A DNA stretch of 64,000 bases from assembly GCA_019454045.1 (NCBI GenBank), contig SKCR01033644.1, positions 1 to 64,000 of the forward strand, written 5' to 3'. Position numbers and translations under genes: made by a program. This document shows, in pieces, positions 53,290 to 64,000 of this stretch. Source of the DNA: Zanthoxylum bungeanum. Its lineage: Eukaryota > Streptophyta > Magnoliopsida > Sapindales > Rutaceae. The number at the start of each line of letters is the position of its first letter. The stretch's first letter is position 1. Under the pieces are notes generated by a model that saw only the letters and a list, made by a program, of their open reading frames with translations, was not told the DNA's origin and did not search any database.

Positions 53290-53800
53290 TCAACTTTTGT
53301 TAGTTTATTGTAAAGCCCGCTGTCCGCCAGCTGTCCATTTCTAAAGGCTTCAACTACAATAGGTTGGTGGAGATCCGAAATGGTTATTATTTCCTTGTTG
53401 AAGTGTGCTACGTAGCCTCACAATGATCCCCTCTTACGTTGATGGATTGCATTAAGTTCGTCTATGGTTTTCTCAAGTTTGCAAGAGTTAGAAAAATGCT
53501 CCATAAACTTATCGGCTAGTTCTTGATACGACCCAATAGTGCGATATGGTAGGTTGATGAACCAAGTGAGGGCTGTACCTACCAATGTCTCTCCAAACCC
53601 TCTGCATATTTTGGTTTCCCATTAGTGCGGAGCCAAACCTTCAGACATCATTTTATATTTATAATGGATTACATGGTCGTCTGGGTCGGTGGAACCATCA
53701 TACAACTTCATATCTGGTGGTCTAAACTTTTATGGTAGTTCGAGGGAAGTGATGGACCCTGAAAAGAGAGTCTCTCAGTTGCGTCGGCTCAGCTTTTTCT
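53290..53800 (-). pseudogene. Element D gag remnant
   Basis: Minus-strand ICRGFGETLVGTALTWF, then LPYRTIGSYQELADKF and LEKTIDELNAIHQRKRG, typical Retrotrans_gag residues. Stops occur and only the core is left. Confidence 0.75.
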
Positions 53801-54200
53801 CACTAGTAGTCTGACGTTGGGTAGGTTGGAGACAATTGCATATTTAAACTCATGTATTTCCTTGCGTATGTTAGTGTCAACTTGCTGTGCTTGGTCGGTT
53901 GAGGAGATATGTTGACTTCTTTCTTGAATTGATAGGTGGTTGTCTGATGGCGGATTGTCGTTGTTGAGAAGTAGATGAAATTTTCCCCAACTTCTTTTCG
54001 AGGTTTGTATTGGAGCTTCGCATGACTGAGTTTTCCTCCTCTAAAACTCATAGTCGATCTTTGAGAATGGCCAACTAAGTGGCCACAAGGTCTGGTGTCT
54101 ATTCATTGCTAGAAGTTATGAGTAGCTGCGTTGAAGGAATCATAGACTGAGAGGTCTTTGCTTGTTATAATTTGCTAAGGCCCCATAGTGGGCGCCCAAT
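53801..54200 (-). other. Leader and primer-binding region of element D
   Basis: The leader lies upstream of gag on the minus strand. Next to the LTR (54175-54200) is GGGCGCCCACTATGGGGCC, the Tat/Ogre-type primer-binding region. Confidence 0.6.
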
Positions 54201-54743
54201 TGTAGACGTTGATTTTTGCTTGAGGTCCATAATCGAGAATTTATAGAGTGCTGGCACTAGCGATATTGTAAAACAAAGATAGAGTGAGCGTGGAGAGTCT
54301 ACCCACCGGTGTGGTGGGTGCCGAAGGCTCTCTGACGCTCAAGTCAGTAATGGAAATGATCAATAAATAGGATAGAAGGAGGAGCAAGGTCTAAGGCTAC
54401 CTTGATATCCGTAGACTACCGGAGTATAGTTGGTCAGAGTTTTTAGAGGGTTCTGGTGAGAATGACTAAGCTTGGAATTAGAATGCTTAAGTTGGACTGA
54501 ATTTTCTCTTGCATCTTATTCCCTTTTATAGGTTCTAAAAGTGATCTTCCAGCTAAAAAAGGGGTCTATTAATGAAGGTGGGACCCACTAACATGCTTAA
54601 CATTCTTCTTTCGGTGTTGTTGTAGCTAATTGTTCAAGGAATAATTAATTTCTGAAAAAGTGTCTTCTTAGTGGGTCTTCTTTTAAGAAATGGGTTTTAA
54701 TATGAATTGGGCCTAGAAAGTTGGCCTAAATTCGGCCTCAACA
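54201..54743 (-). repeat. 5' LTR of Tat-type element D
   Basis: Minus-strand TGTTGAGGCC...GACGTCTACA-like ends (plus strand TGTAGACGTT...GCCTCAACA), 543 bp. Contains CCTATAAAAGGG near 54530 (minus), a good TATA box. No matching 3' LTR was found in the window. Confidence 0.7.
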
Positions 54744-56042
54744 ATGTTTATGGCATTGGGCTATATCTTATATTGGCCTTGAGGTGAAAGGACGAAAGTG
54801 CCATTGGCCCAAATTTGGCCCGTACAACTGCTACCCACTTACTTAACAGAGTTCCATCGAAAGCTATTTCTAGAATCCCATATCCGATATGGTACGTTAG
54901 AAATCCAAGTCTTGAATATTTAAAGAATTGAGGTTGTCCCGTGTACGTTAGAGTTGCACAACATGATAAACTAGCACCCATGGGGTACAAATTCAGGTTT
55001 GTTGGATATCCTGAAAATTATTTGGGATATCAATTCTACGATTCTGAGTAATGAAATATATTTATTGCTCGTTTTATCATTTCTCTTGAAAAGGAATCTT
55101 TTAGAGATGGTGTGAATTGTAGAAAGATTTAACTCTATGAGTTTGATCCCAACATTGAGAAACCTGAGATGGAACCGAAGATCCAACTAAGTGAATGATT
55201 TATGACATAGATTCTACGTAGGTCGAATAGAATATCAAGAACTCCAGAGAGATTGTTTTTGATGTATGATGTGAGCCTCGATGTTATCCTCTTAGAGGAA
55301 ATAGATCTGACTATGTATAAACATGCGATATTGGATATCGATTTGGGAAAAATGGTTGGAAGCCTTGAAATCCGAAATGGATTATATGCATGACAATCAA
55401 GTCTTGGACTTGGTTGAATATCTTGAATGATTTAAACCTATTGGTTATAAAATATTTTGTAAAAGGAAACGAGGGCCTGATAGAAATGTGGTAACCTTTA
55501 AGGCTCGACTGGTAGCGAAATGTTACACTCAACGTCCTAGGATTGACAATGAGGAAAAAATTTCACTAGCAGTGATATTAAAATCCATTAGGATTATTTT
55601 AATCATTGCTGCCTATCATGACTATAAGATATGTCAGATGGATGTGAAAATCGCGCTCCTAACTGGATTCCTCGATGATGATATCTATATGGAACAACTA
55701 GAAGGTTTCGTATCCAGTGAGACTTGAAACTTGATTTGTAAGCTTAAGAAGTCTATTTTTGGACTTTAACATGCATCGCGAAGCTGAAATCATCATTTTG
55801 ATTAGATGGTTAGATTATCTAATTCATCAAGAACAAGGTAGAACCATGTTTCTATAAAAATGTTAGTGGGAGTATGATATCTTTATCATTGGGAATAATA
55901 TAGGATTGATGAGTGTGCAACCCTACATATACAAGAACTTCTCCAAGAAGACATGGGTGAAACTTCCTATATACATGGTATAAGGCTCTATCGAGATATA
56001 GTAAATGTATGAGCGAAGTGGGGTTTATCGCTATGCCTATGA
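54744..56042 (+). pseudogene. Copia element G: integrase end and RT, left part
   Basis: Degraded plus-strand frames: an integrase C-terminal zone near 54840-55040 (HDKLAPMG, FRFVGYPENY-like), then RT near 55490-55720 with FKARLVAKCYTQRP, CQMDVKIALLTGFLDDDIYMEQLEGF. A broken GL..AS segment follows. Stops are frequent. It is interrupted at 56043 by an LTR-like insertion. Confidence 0.75.
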
Positions 56043-57857
56043 TGTTCAACGACCACGCCACTATTGGGCTCGCAGCCCGTCGAGAGTACGATTTAGCCCA
56101 CAGGGGACTAAACTAGAGAATAAAGGAGTCGCCACCCAGTGTCAACTGAGAAAGATTTAAGGCCGCACTCACCCCTCGCAAAAGAAGACCTCAAGTTGTT
56201 GGGTTCGGAATGGTCCCTTACTTATGCCAGAATAATGGACGGGTTCACACAATGGTATAGCCAAGTCTTAATGTAATTCATGCATAAAAACGAATAAAAA
56301 TGTAATAACATACCCAACCAAAATAATAATCACAATAACGTAGTTCCGAAAGCACGTTAAATTAAGAAATACAAGATGCGATAACGAAAATTATAATAAA
56401 CAATCAAAAGCAGGAAAACCGTCAATAAATTAATAGCAAACAAAAAGGGGGTTAATCACACATATACGAGTATTTCCCGAGTGGCACGTTGAGTTGTATC
56501 CCAAGTACAAACTGCACTACTGTCCATTCAGATTCGGCTATGAAATTTACGTCTGGGTTTCCATCCGATATAATGCAATGGATAATAACATACATGATCA
56601 TCAATGCAATGTAAACATACAAAAAATAGACATGAAAACATATAACGATGCATATACATATAATAATCAAAATATGAACAAAAATAAACAAAATAAAGGT
56701 GAAATAATAAAACAACAATAAAAGTGAATAAATAGATAAAAATGATAAATAACGAAATTCCAAAGAAAGAAAAAAATGTGACCAGAAATTTGACCGTCTT
56801 TGATGTAGGACTTCGCATACCCGGATTGACGTATTTCACGTTCAGCCAGGCATGCAGCGTCCGGAACTAGAAAATAAATATGGTAAGGGTGCCCTCAGGT
56901 CTTATCTTTTAAGTTGCTTTCTTGGAAGTGAGTTAGGTCGTCGCCGGAAGGATTGAAGCTTGATTTCAAGGTTTTCTATTTCTGGTTGCTGTTTTGCTGC
57001 TTCTGCTTGATGTCTCACTGTTTTTGCTCGCTATTTCTGCTGTTTCTGCTCACTATTTTCTCAGTTTCACGCTAATTGCTTTGTTGTTTTTCTGCTTCAC
57101 GCTGTTTCTTTCTGTTTCGGTGGTTGGCTGGTTATTTTTGGGTGGTTGGCTAGTTGTTTTCTTTCGGTGGTTGTCTGTTTTTGGTGATGGCTAGTTTTGG
57201 TGATGGATGGTTGTTTTTTTTTTTTTGGTTTTTTTGTTATTTTTTGCTTCTGGTTTCTGGTTATTTTTCGATCAAGCGTCATGCCTAGGGTTCTCCTGTT
57301 TGTGTTCAGAGTTTCGGTGGTTCCATAGGGTTTTTCTCCAAGTTGCCATCTAAGAGCCTCATTTTTGTGTCAAGATTTGGTCTTTTTTTTATAATGATTT
57401 GAAGGGATCTCCAAATAGGGAAATAAATCATGTTGATTTGGGGAAAATATTATCAAATTATTTAGGGAATAAAATCTCATAAATTTGTTAATGAGGAGAT
57501 CTCAAATCTTGTTATATTGGTAAGGATGTGATCCTAAAATATCATTAAATTGGAAAGTGTTGATGCTCTCGTAACTAAGGAGATTTTATCATATTTGAGA
57601 AGATTATGGGGTTTTGGGCGTGCATGGTGGGTCATGGGCCACGTGGATGGGCTGCATGAGAGGTTCGAAGCTAAGGTTTGAAGCAGCAGCTGACTGAGCA
57701 AATCCGAGTTTGGCTAGTGAGTTTGAATCAGATAAGGGGCTAATTTTGGAGGTTTTCTTTCCTTCAAGCATTCGTTTTTCGCAACTTCCGTAACTTTTCA
57801 GGTAGTGCCTCCATACGAGGCTCATCATCGGGCTCATGCAAAAATGTAGTGTCTACA
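56043..57857 (-). repeat. LTR-like insertion inside copia G
   Basis: Minus-strand TGTAGACACTACATTTTTGC... to ...GGTCGTTGAACA gives TG/CA ends. The inner-end sequence GGGCTGCGAGCCCAATAGTGGCG and GTGGCGACTCC are common near the ends of Tat-type LTRs. It splits the copia RT from its RNase H. No matching target duplication was found, so the exact ends are uncertain. A GT-rich low-complexity tract occupies about 57100-57260. Confidence 0.5.
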
Positions 57858-58434
57858 GTAAGAAAGCTTATAGGATTGTCGAAATCCACATACATATATA
57901 AAATGTTAGAAAGGTATGGTCTTACAAACTGAAAGACAGTAAATATACCATTTGGATACGGCATTTATCTTTCAAAGAAAATAACGCCTCAGATGGAGGA
58001 AGAAATAGTTAGATTGTCTAACTTGTCATATGCTTCTTGTATTGGAAGAATTATATATGTTATGCTATTTACAATCCCGATATCAGTTTCAGCGTTAGTG
58101 TGACTAGCCTATATCAATCTGATCTAGCAATTTTATCACAGAACTTGATATTGTGCCTAATATTACGAATCCAGTCCCACTGTACTGTGATAATAGTGGA
58201 GCCATTGTGGAGGCTAAATAGCCAAGTGCATATTCCAAATCTAAACATGTGGAAATGAAATATCGTGTGATTAGAGAAATCATTGAATGAAAAGACATAG
58301 TGGTTTTAAAAGTTCACGGACAATACAATATAGCATACCCGCTTACTAAGGCCTCACCCCTAAGTTATTCGATAAGCATATGAAGGAGATATGACTTCGG
58401 TACCATCCGGATTGACACTAAGCAAATGAGAGTT
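57858..58434 (+). pseudogene. Copia element G: RNase H, right part
   Basis: Shows PQMEEEIVRLSNLSYASCIG and a YVML-like stretch near 57990-58075, then LYCDNSGAI-like, SKHVEMKYRVIREIIE and YPLTKAS (about 58170-58350), the end of a copia RNase H. Frames are shifted. Confidence 0.75.
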
Positions 58435-59266
58435 TGTTAGATTTGGTGCTTGGACTGTCAATCCAAGTAATGTATTGTACATTATATTTTATTATTTATT
58501 AATAAAATAAATATATTTTCATTTCAACCTTGTTAATGGTAATTATTATGTCATAGTGCATATAAGTTTGATATATAAATATGCTGAGAATGACATCGAT
58601 CTTAGAATAGTCATGTAGTAATACTATACACTGAGTGGTCTGACATTGTGATAGTATTACTATTATAAACTATTCTTAAAGTAAATATTCCTAGTATTTG
58701 GTTTTGGAATAAAATAGAATTTATATAACCTAGAAGACTAGAAAATGTCATATATTGGAATTGGAGTTCTAATAGTCTAACCTAGTAAACCATGAGCAAG
58801 GGAAGCTCATATAGACATGTGGGTATTTATTGGAGCGAATACTGAATGACTCACATGTGATTCCTAATAGTTAGAAGTACACACCACCGGCAATAGGAAT
58901 CTCCTTGGGTCGAGTAACATATGTGATCTTTTGACTATAATATAGCAATAATTTTGTGTGTGATCTTCCACATTTTGATGCCATGTATTTTAGAGATCTT
59001 TCATGGTCTAACGCTAGATGTTCGTTAGGTGTGGACCGATGTACTCGTAATCAAGTGTGTATCAAGATAGGATCCGTCAGTCTTTATTTGTATCATAAGG
59101 GGTTAAGGTGTCCATGTGAGTAAGTCACGATTCTTAAGACTTTGGCCAAAGCCGATCACCAATGGTTAATCGTATATACATCAGAAATAGTGTTCCGACT
59201 AATTGTAAAAAGTTATAGACATGTCGACAATATGAGATATGAACCTTTGAAACTTGACATTGTAAT
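58435..59266 (+). repeat. Probable 3' LTR of copia G, truncated
   Basis: Follows the RNase H end directly and starts TGTTAGATTTGG. Non-coding. It is cut at 59267 by the LTR of element C. No second copy in the window to confirm it. Confidence 0.45.
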
Positions 59267-59564
59267 TGACCGGCGTAAACACACACGTATAACACAAACA
59301 TACGTATCGTTCAAGTAGTATAAAAATATCGATCTCACGAAGACTTAATTCCTACTGTTGTTATTAATTGTTGAATCTATTTATTTACAAATATATAATT
59401 AAATGGAGAAGAGAATGATTGTTTGATTGGTTGAATGTGGTTTTCCTTAATTAAAATAAATAAAATAAACAAAAGAAAATACTAAGGAAAATAACAAAAG
59501 ACTCAAAGATCTAGGGTTGTGAATCTTTCTAATATCTTTTAAAAGATGAAGTGGTTATTTCATG
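59267..59564 (-). repeat. LTR of Athila-like element C, left part
   Basis: TGACCGGCGTAAAC start. Matches 47106-47400 of the B LTR. Interrupted at 59564 by the solo-LTR-like insertion and resumes at 63779. Confidence 0.85.
59560..59564. repeat. Target-site duplication, left (TCATG)
   Basis: TCATG recurs at 63774-63778 on the other side of the 4.2-kb insertion, inside the C LTR. Confidence 0.85.
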
Positions 59565-62500
59565 TGTAACATCCTGCCTAGGCCAGGATGCTACCGGCAG
59601 GAGACAGGCTAATCCCGCCTCCATAAGCCTCTGACTCTGACGAAAATTCGGCATGACATAATTGTAACATCATGCAACATGGCCTATAGCCAGTATCCAT
59701 TTACAACCTGAAAATAAAATCTCGGCCTCAGGCCGGTGTCTCAACATTAATGCAATCTAAGGGCCCAACTAAAATACGATGCAGACATAATACAACCAGG
59801 GCTTCGTGCCCGAAAATACGTATATACAAAAACTTTTCTAAAATAAACTCGAGCTCAGCACGTTACAACTTATACAAACTAAAACATAAATTACTAGACT
59901 CTTTATTTCCCCCAAGACCTGGTGACTGGCTGACTGCAATGCTGCTATCCGGCTCCTCCAGCTCTGGTGTTTGTGGTTGACCGATCAGGTCACCAACCTG
60001 CAAAACTAACAAACTGTTGTGGTGTGAATCATAATGACTCAGTAAGTAACTATGCTCATAACTTGAGCGTCGGACACACACAAAGTCTGAATTCCATTTC
60101 TGAATTAACCTGAGTTGTCTATATGTCCATGAAACTACGTATTAAGTCTGAACTAACTATCTAGGTATTGTCCATTTACAAACATATAACTTGTTACTGA
60201 TCATTTTATCTGATTACTCATACACTTTAAATTCTACTTATCGTTTATAGTTTAAACATCTTAATATATATACACATATACATCAAGTTTCCATATCACT
60301 GTCAACCATGTCCTTTATTAAAACTCTTTTTACTCTGATCACACATATCTCAGATCTTGTTTACTAGTTATATTTTCATACATTCATAATATACATGTCA
60401 AGTTTATATATCATTAACAGCCTTATCAACACCCATCACGCTTCCGTTGCGTAACTCAACTATCTTTCTACTTTCCTATTCATTCTTTGCCAGTTTGGTT
60501 TGGACACTTAATATAATTATCTTTCTTTTATTTCATTGAAATATCATCAAATCGGTAATATAAAATATTATTTATATTCACATACTATCATCAACCACGT
60601 ACTCATGTATATAGAATCATGTTATCATACATCAATGCTTTCTAAAATACTCATTATATGTAGACATACAATACATATAAACATCAGTCATATACTTATA
60701 TGAATGTGATCACGCTATCATGCATTGACATCAACTATATACATCTCAGATGTTTTCTAGAGCATATGACCTTTATACTCATCTTGTGAATCATACTCTA
60801 CACAATATGTCATGCTTTTATGAACTATTATTTTAAAATCTTTTCTGAAACACTCACACATGAATATACTAATGCTATTATGTATAATTATCATCAATAT
60901 GCATTTCTAAATGATCTCCAAAATGTACGATTCATATGCATGACTGGTAAACTATAATCTGCTTTAACATGTTATGCTTCTATAATGCTTGAAAATCATT
61001 TTCTGAAATATTCTTTTCTGAAAAATCATTTCTGAAAACTTTTTGCTGAAACTCTATTTTTTTCTTTTTCTTTCCTGAAAATCTCTTTGAAAACTGTATT
61101 TGAAGACTGAAATCTGTATCTTAGAAAACTGTTTTCTGAAAATCTGAAATCTCAAAACTTCTTTTCTGAAAAACTGATATATGAAATCTGAAATCCTTTT
61201 TCGGAAAACCAAATCTCCGCCCGTAGGCGTATCTCCGCCCGAAGGCGCATCTCCGCCCGTAGGCGCATCTCCGCCCGAAGGCGCATCTCCGCCCAGGAAT
61301 ATACCATCTGAGCGCTGAGGATCTAGGAGCGTCCCCCCAGTCCTCCACATGTGCATGTGTCTAAATCCATCAATTCCAATTAGTGTACAGCTGGGATGGG
61401 TCAAATCCCAAATCCCGAATCCATATGATATCCGTCAATTCCAACTGAATCTCAAGTTACATACTGGGGTGAGTTTTTCCCTCATGCCCCGAAAAACATA
61501 AAATCATGCTTTTAAATCTCAAGCTGTAAAAACATTTTCTGAAATGCATTCCCTTCAAAAGTATCTGAAACTTTTGTTTAAAACACTTTGGATTTCAAAA
61601 ACATTCTCAATTTCAACTCAATTTATGAAAATCATAATGCACAAATATGCATATGCATTTTATGCTTTCACTTATCCTAGCCAAGCTTTCTTGTATGCTT
61701 ATCTTTAGGCTGCCACATGTTCACATGCTTATGCTCATGCGTTCCTACAACTTAATGATATATGTATTCTATTCCCTATATACTTGCATCATGCATGCTC
61801 AAGTTTATTGTCACAATATTATAAACATGTGAAATCTAATGTGCCACACAGTGTAATACATCAACCCAAAGGAAACATTTTGCAGATTTAAGAATTTTAT
61901 TTCTCAATTCATAAAATTCTATCCGTAGGCCTCAATAAACAATCAATCAGACAATGTAGGCGATTCTTAAATCAATGGAAGATCTACAGGAACATCAAAT
62001 AAATCATTGATTTACAGAAACATCGATTTTAATTCTTAAATCATTTTCGGCCACCTCAATAGAAGATTTATAGAAACATCTAATAAGAAAGCCACTCATT
62101 TACAGAAACATCAAATAAGAAAACCATTGATATATATAAACATCAATTTTTCTGGCATAGACGCAAGTCATTGTTCCAGTATCTTACATAATTTCAATTC
62201 ATACTCTTCATACTCAAAGCCTATTTATTTAAGACCTAACCAATAAACTCAACAACAAGTATTTTAACCATCGTATAGTAATGATCATTCTATGCGCTAT
62301 CCAAGTCAAATCAACTTCAAGCCATTACTAAAACCAATCAACTAGGTTGTTCTCTCTAAGAATTCTTAAATCATTTTTCATTGTGGCATTGAAACTAACT
62401 TGCCCACAAACTGTATTATGCTGTCATTGAACTCAACTCTCATTATAACAAAATACAATTCAAACAAACTTAAACAATCAAAATAAAACACTAATCCTTA

Positions 62501-63773
62501 ACCCTTGCTTATAATGTTATGCCCATTACCCTATCTCATTCTTCTTTCAATAACACTCCACAACAATCAAACTTTTATTCCATTACCTAACTCCCTACCA
62601 TTAGACTAACTCAAACATAGCGAAGATAAAATAATATTCTATACTTTGGAATCAAAAATGATATTTTCAAATATTTCTCACCCGATTTTTTTCTTTTATA
62701 ATTAAAACAACTTGCACTTTACAGTAGGTAAATTCATGATTAGGTTTTTGAGCTGAATTTTCTAATTGAACAAACTCAAGAAATATAATGCATTTCATTG
62801 GGGAATTTTGACAACCACCAAAAATATGTAAACTATCATGCCAAACTTTTATTTTTCTGAAAAATGAAATTTTTTTTACTAATTGTTTACGCAATCACAG
62901 TATATATATAGTTTGATATTATTATCTGAAAATGAACAATTACTAAATAATGATGATTACTTACCTTATTATGACATTAATACTTCAGTGATTTAAAATC
63001 CCCAATTTCTATGGTATGCCGATTCTTTTTTTTTTTTTTTTTTATTATTTATTTCATATAAAATAATTAATCTAGGTTATTTTTAGCATGCTCCTAACCC
63101 ACCATTTAACCCAATTTCGAAATTCATCTCAAATCCCAAATTATAAAAGCAATCGATTTCAAGGGATTTATAGCATAATGTACTTACAGTTTGTATCCAT
63201 AAATGAAATCAAAATTTGGAATTGTTGAATCCCCCTTATTCTCGATCTCTCTCCAATCTTCTTCTTTATCTTCTCGGTTCTCTCTCTATCTCTCGACACA
63301 GCCCCTGTTTTCTCCCCCTCTCGCTGCTAGCTCGCTATCACCACTTCGGAGACTCACCGGCGGCGAGTCACGACAAAAGATAGCCAAAAACAGCCTCCCC
63401 TCTCTCTTTCTCTCTCCTTTTCCTTCTGTCTTTCTCGATTTCTCTCGGTGTTTTCCCTGTTTCTTTTCTTCCTTTTTTTTTTTCGTTTTCTGCCTCTCTC
63501 TATTAGGTGTAAATCACATGTTTTTATTAAGTGTGGGTGTGTATAAAACGTGTGTATTTGTGGGGGACACGTGTGTGTGTTTTAGAAAATATCTAGGGTT
63601 ATTTATTCTAGTTTGATAAATTTCAAATCAATCCCCCCAAGTTAGTGGTATATAATCTTATAATTAATTTCAAAAGAAAAAAATCACATTAACAATAAAA
63701 ATTGACCTTGAGTTCGGACGCGGAAAAAAAATTAAAATTTACATGACAGGCTAAAATAAATCGAGATATTACA
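59565..63773 (-). repeat. 4.2-kb solo-LTR-like insertion
   Basis: Plus-strand ends TGTAACATCC and GATATTACA, with TG/CA ends and a 5-bp target duplication. On the minus strand it begins TGTAATATCTCG, as long LTRs of Tekay/Del-type gypsy elements commonly do; strand and family are inferred from that. There are no protein domains. Contents include an 18-bp GC-rich repeat array (61213-61294), a CTGAAAA-rich zone (60985-61190) and a CT-rich zone (63230-63500). Confidence 0.65.
61213..61294. repeat. 18-bp tandem repeat, 4.5 units
   Basis: Units ATCTCCGCCCGTAGGCGT and ATCTCCGCCCGAAGGCGC alternate (T or A at one position). Each contains a GCC...GGC inverted motif. It lies in otherwise AT-rich sequence. 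Confidence 0.88.
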
Positions 63774-63778
63774 TCATG

Positions 63779-64000
63779 TTTGTGTAATAAATCAGTTTAC
63801 TAACCTGGAATACTAAATTATGCGAAAGCCTCTGTCGATGGTCAGACACAAATACCCAGTATAACCCAATTGAACCATATGTCTATGTCAACCAAATTAC
63901 CTGGATTCATTAAGTTTAAGTTCCAATTATGGTTACCCCGCCCGACAGGTATATGTCTATCCTGTAAGAAAATCTATTAAAGGGTTATCTATCCTCAAGG
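63779..64000 (-). repeat. LTR of Athila-like element C, right part
   Basis: Continues the B-type LTR match (47400 onward), with the GCCCGACAGG block at about 63940, to the window edge. The rest of element C lies beyond the window. Confidence 0.85.

Noticed and set aside
61054..61404. Minus-strand frame with Gly-Gly-Asp-Ala-Pro repeats
   Set aside because: It is produced by the 18-bp DNA repeat; frame lengths are multiples of three by chance.

Overview
The window reads as AT-rich, repeat-dense plant nuclear DNA, most likely from a eudicot. It holds Athila-type and Tat-type Ty3/gypsy elements, Ty1/copia elements, a hAT transposon, a MULE remnant, a tRNA-derived SINE and one small intron-containing host gene. 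I see no bacterial or organellar features. The species cannot be named from the sequence.

Layout. 1-7385: unassigned LTR-like DNA, the 3' end and LTR of an Athila-like element (F), a Mutator-like transposase remnant, and an LTR plus gag start of another Athila-like element (E). 8848-15295: a complete but decayed copia element with perfect 5-bp target duplications. 15679-16609: the only convincing host gene, two exons encoding about 50 residues with one membrane segment. 16610-21911: intergenic DNA with a SINE and a degenerate LTR. 21920-24946: a hAT element with TIRs and an 8-bp duplication. 24955-54743: a decayed Tat-lineage element (D, minus strand, with an antisense ORF), split by Athila-like element B (minus, 26207-49239, duplication ATAAT). 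Element B is itself split in its 3' LTR by a same-family plus-strand element A (26859-41105), arranged LTR-internal-LTR-partial internal. 54744-59266: copia remnant G, interrupted by another LTR. 59267-64000: the LTR of another B-like element (C), interrupted by a 4.2-kb solo-LTR-like insertion.

The most striking observation is that elements A and B each carry an intronless, 217-codon LONELY GUY (LOG) cytokinin-activating phosphoribohydrolase reading frame between the end of pol and the 3' LTR. It lies behind a second conserved frame of unknown function (ORF X). The two LOG copies have the same length and tail but different inactivating mutations. This indicates that the gene was captured before the copies separated and was intact when it spread. 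Element B has lost RT, RNase H and the integrase core, yet keeps gag, protease, ORF X and LOG. The B-type 5' LTR holds nine CACGTG G-box/ABRE-like motifs upstream of its TATA box; the A-type LTRs hold four. A bZIP-responsive promoter on an element carrying a cytokinin gene is therefore a testable inference. All element genes in this window carry stops or frameshifts, so these copies look inactive; related copies elsewhere in the genome may not be.
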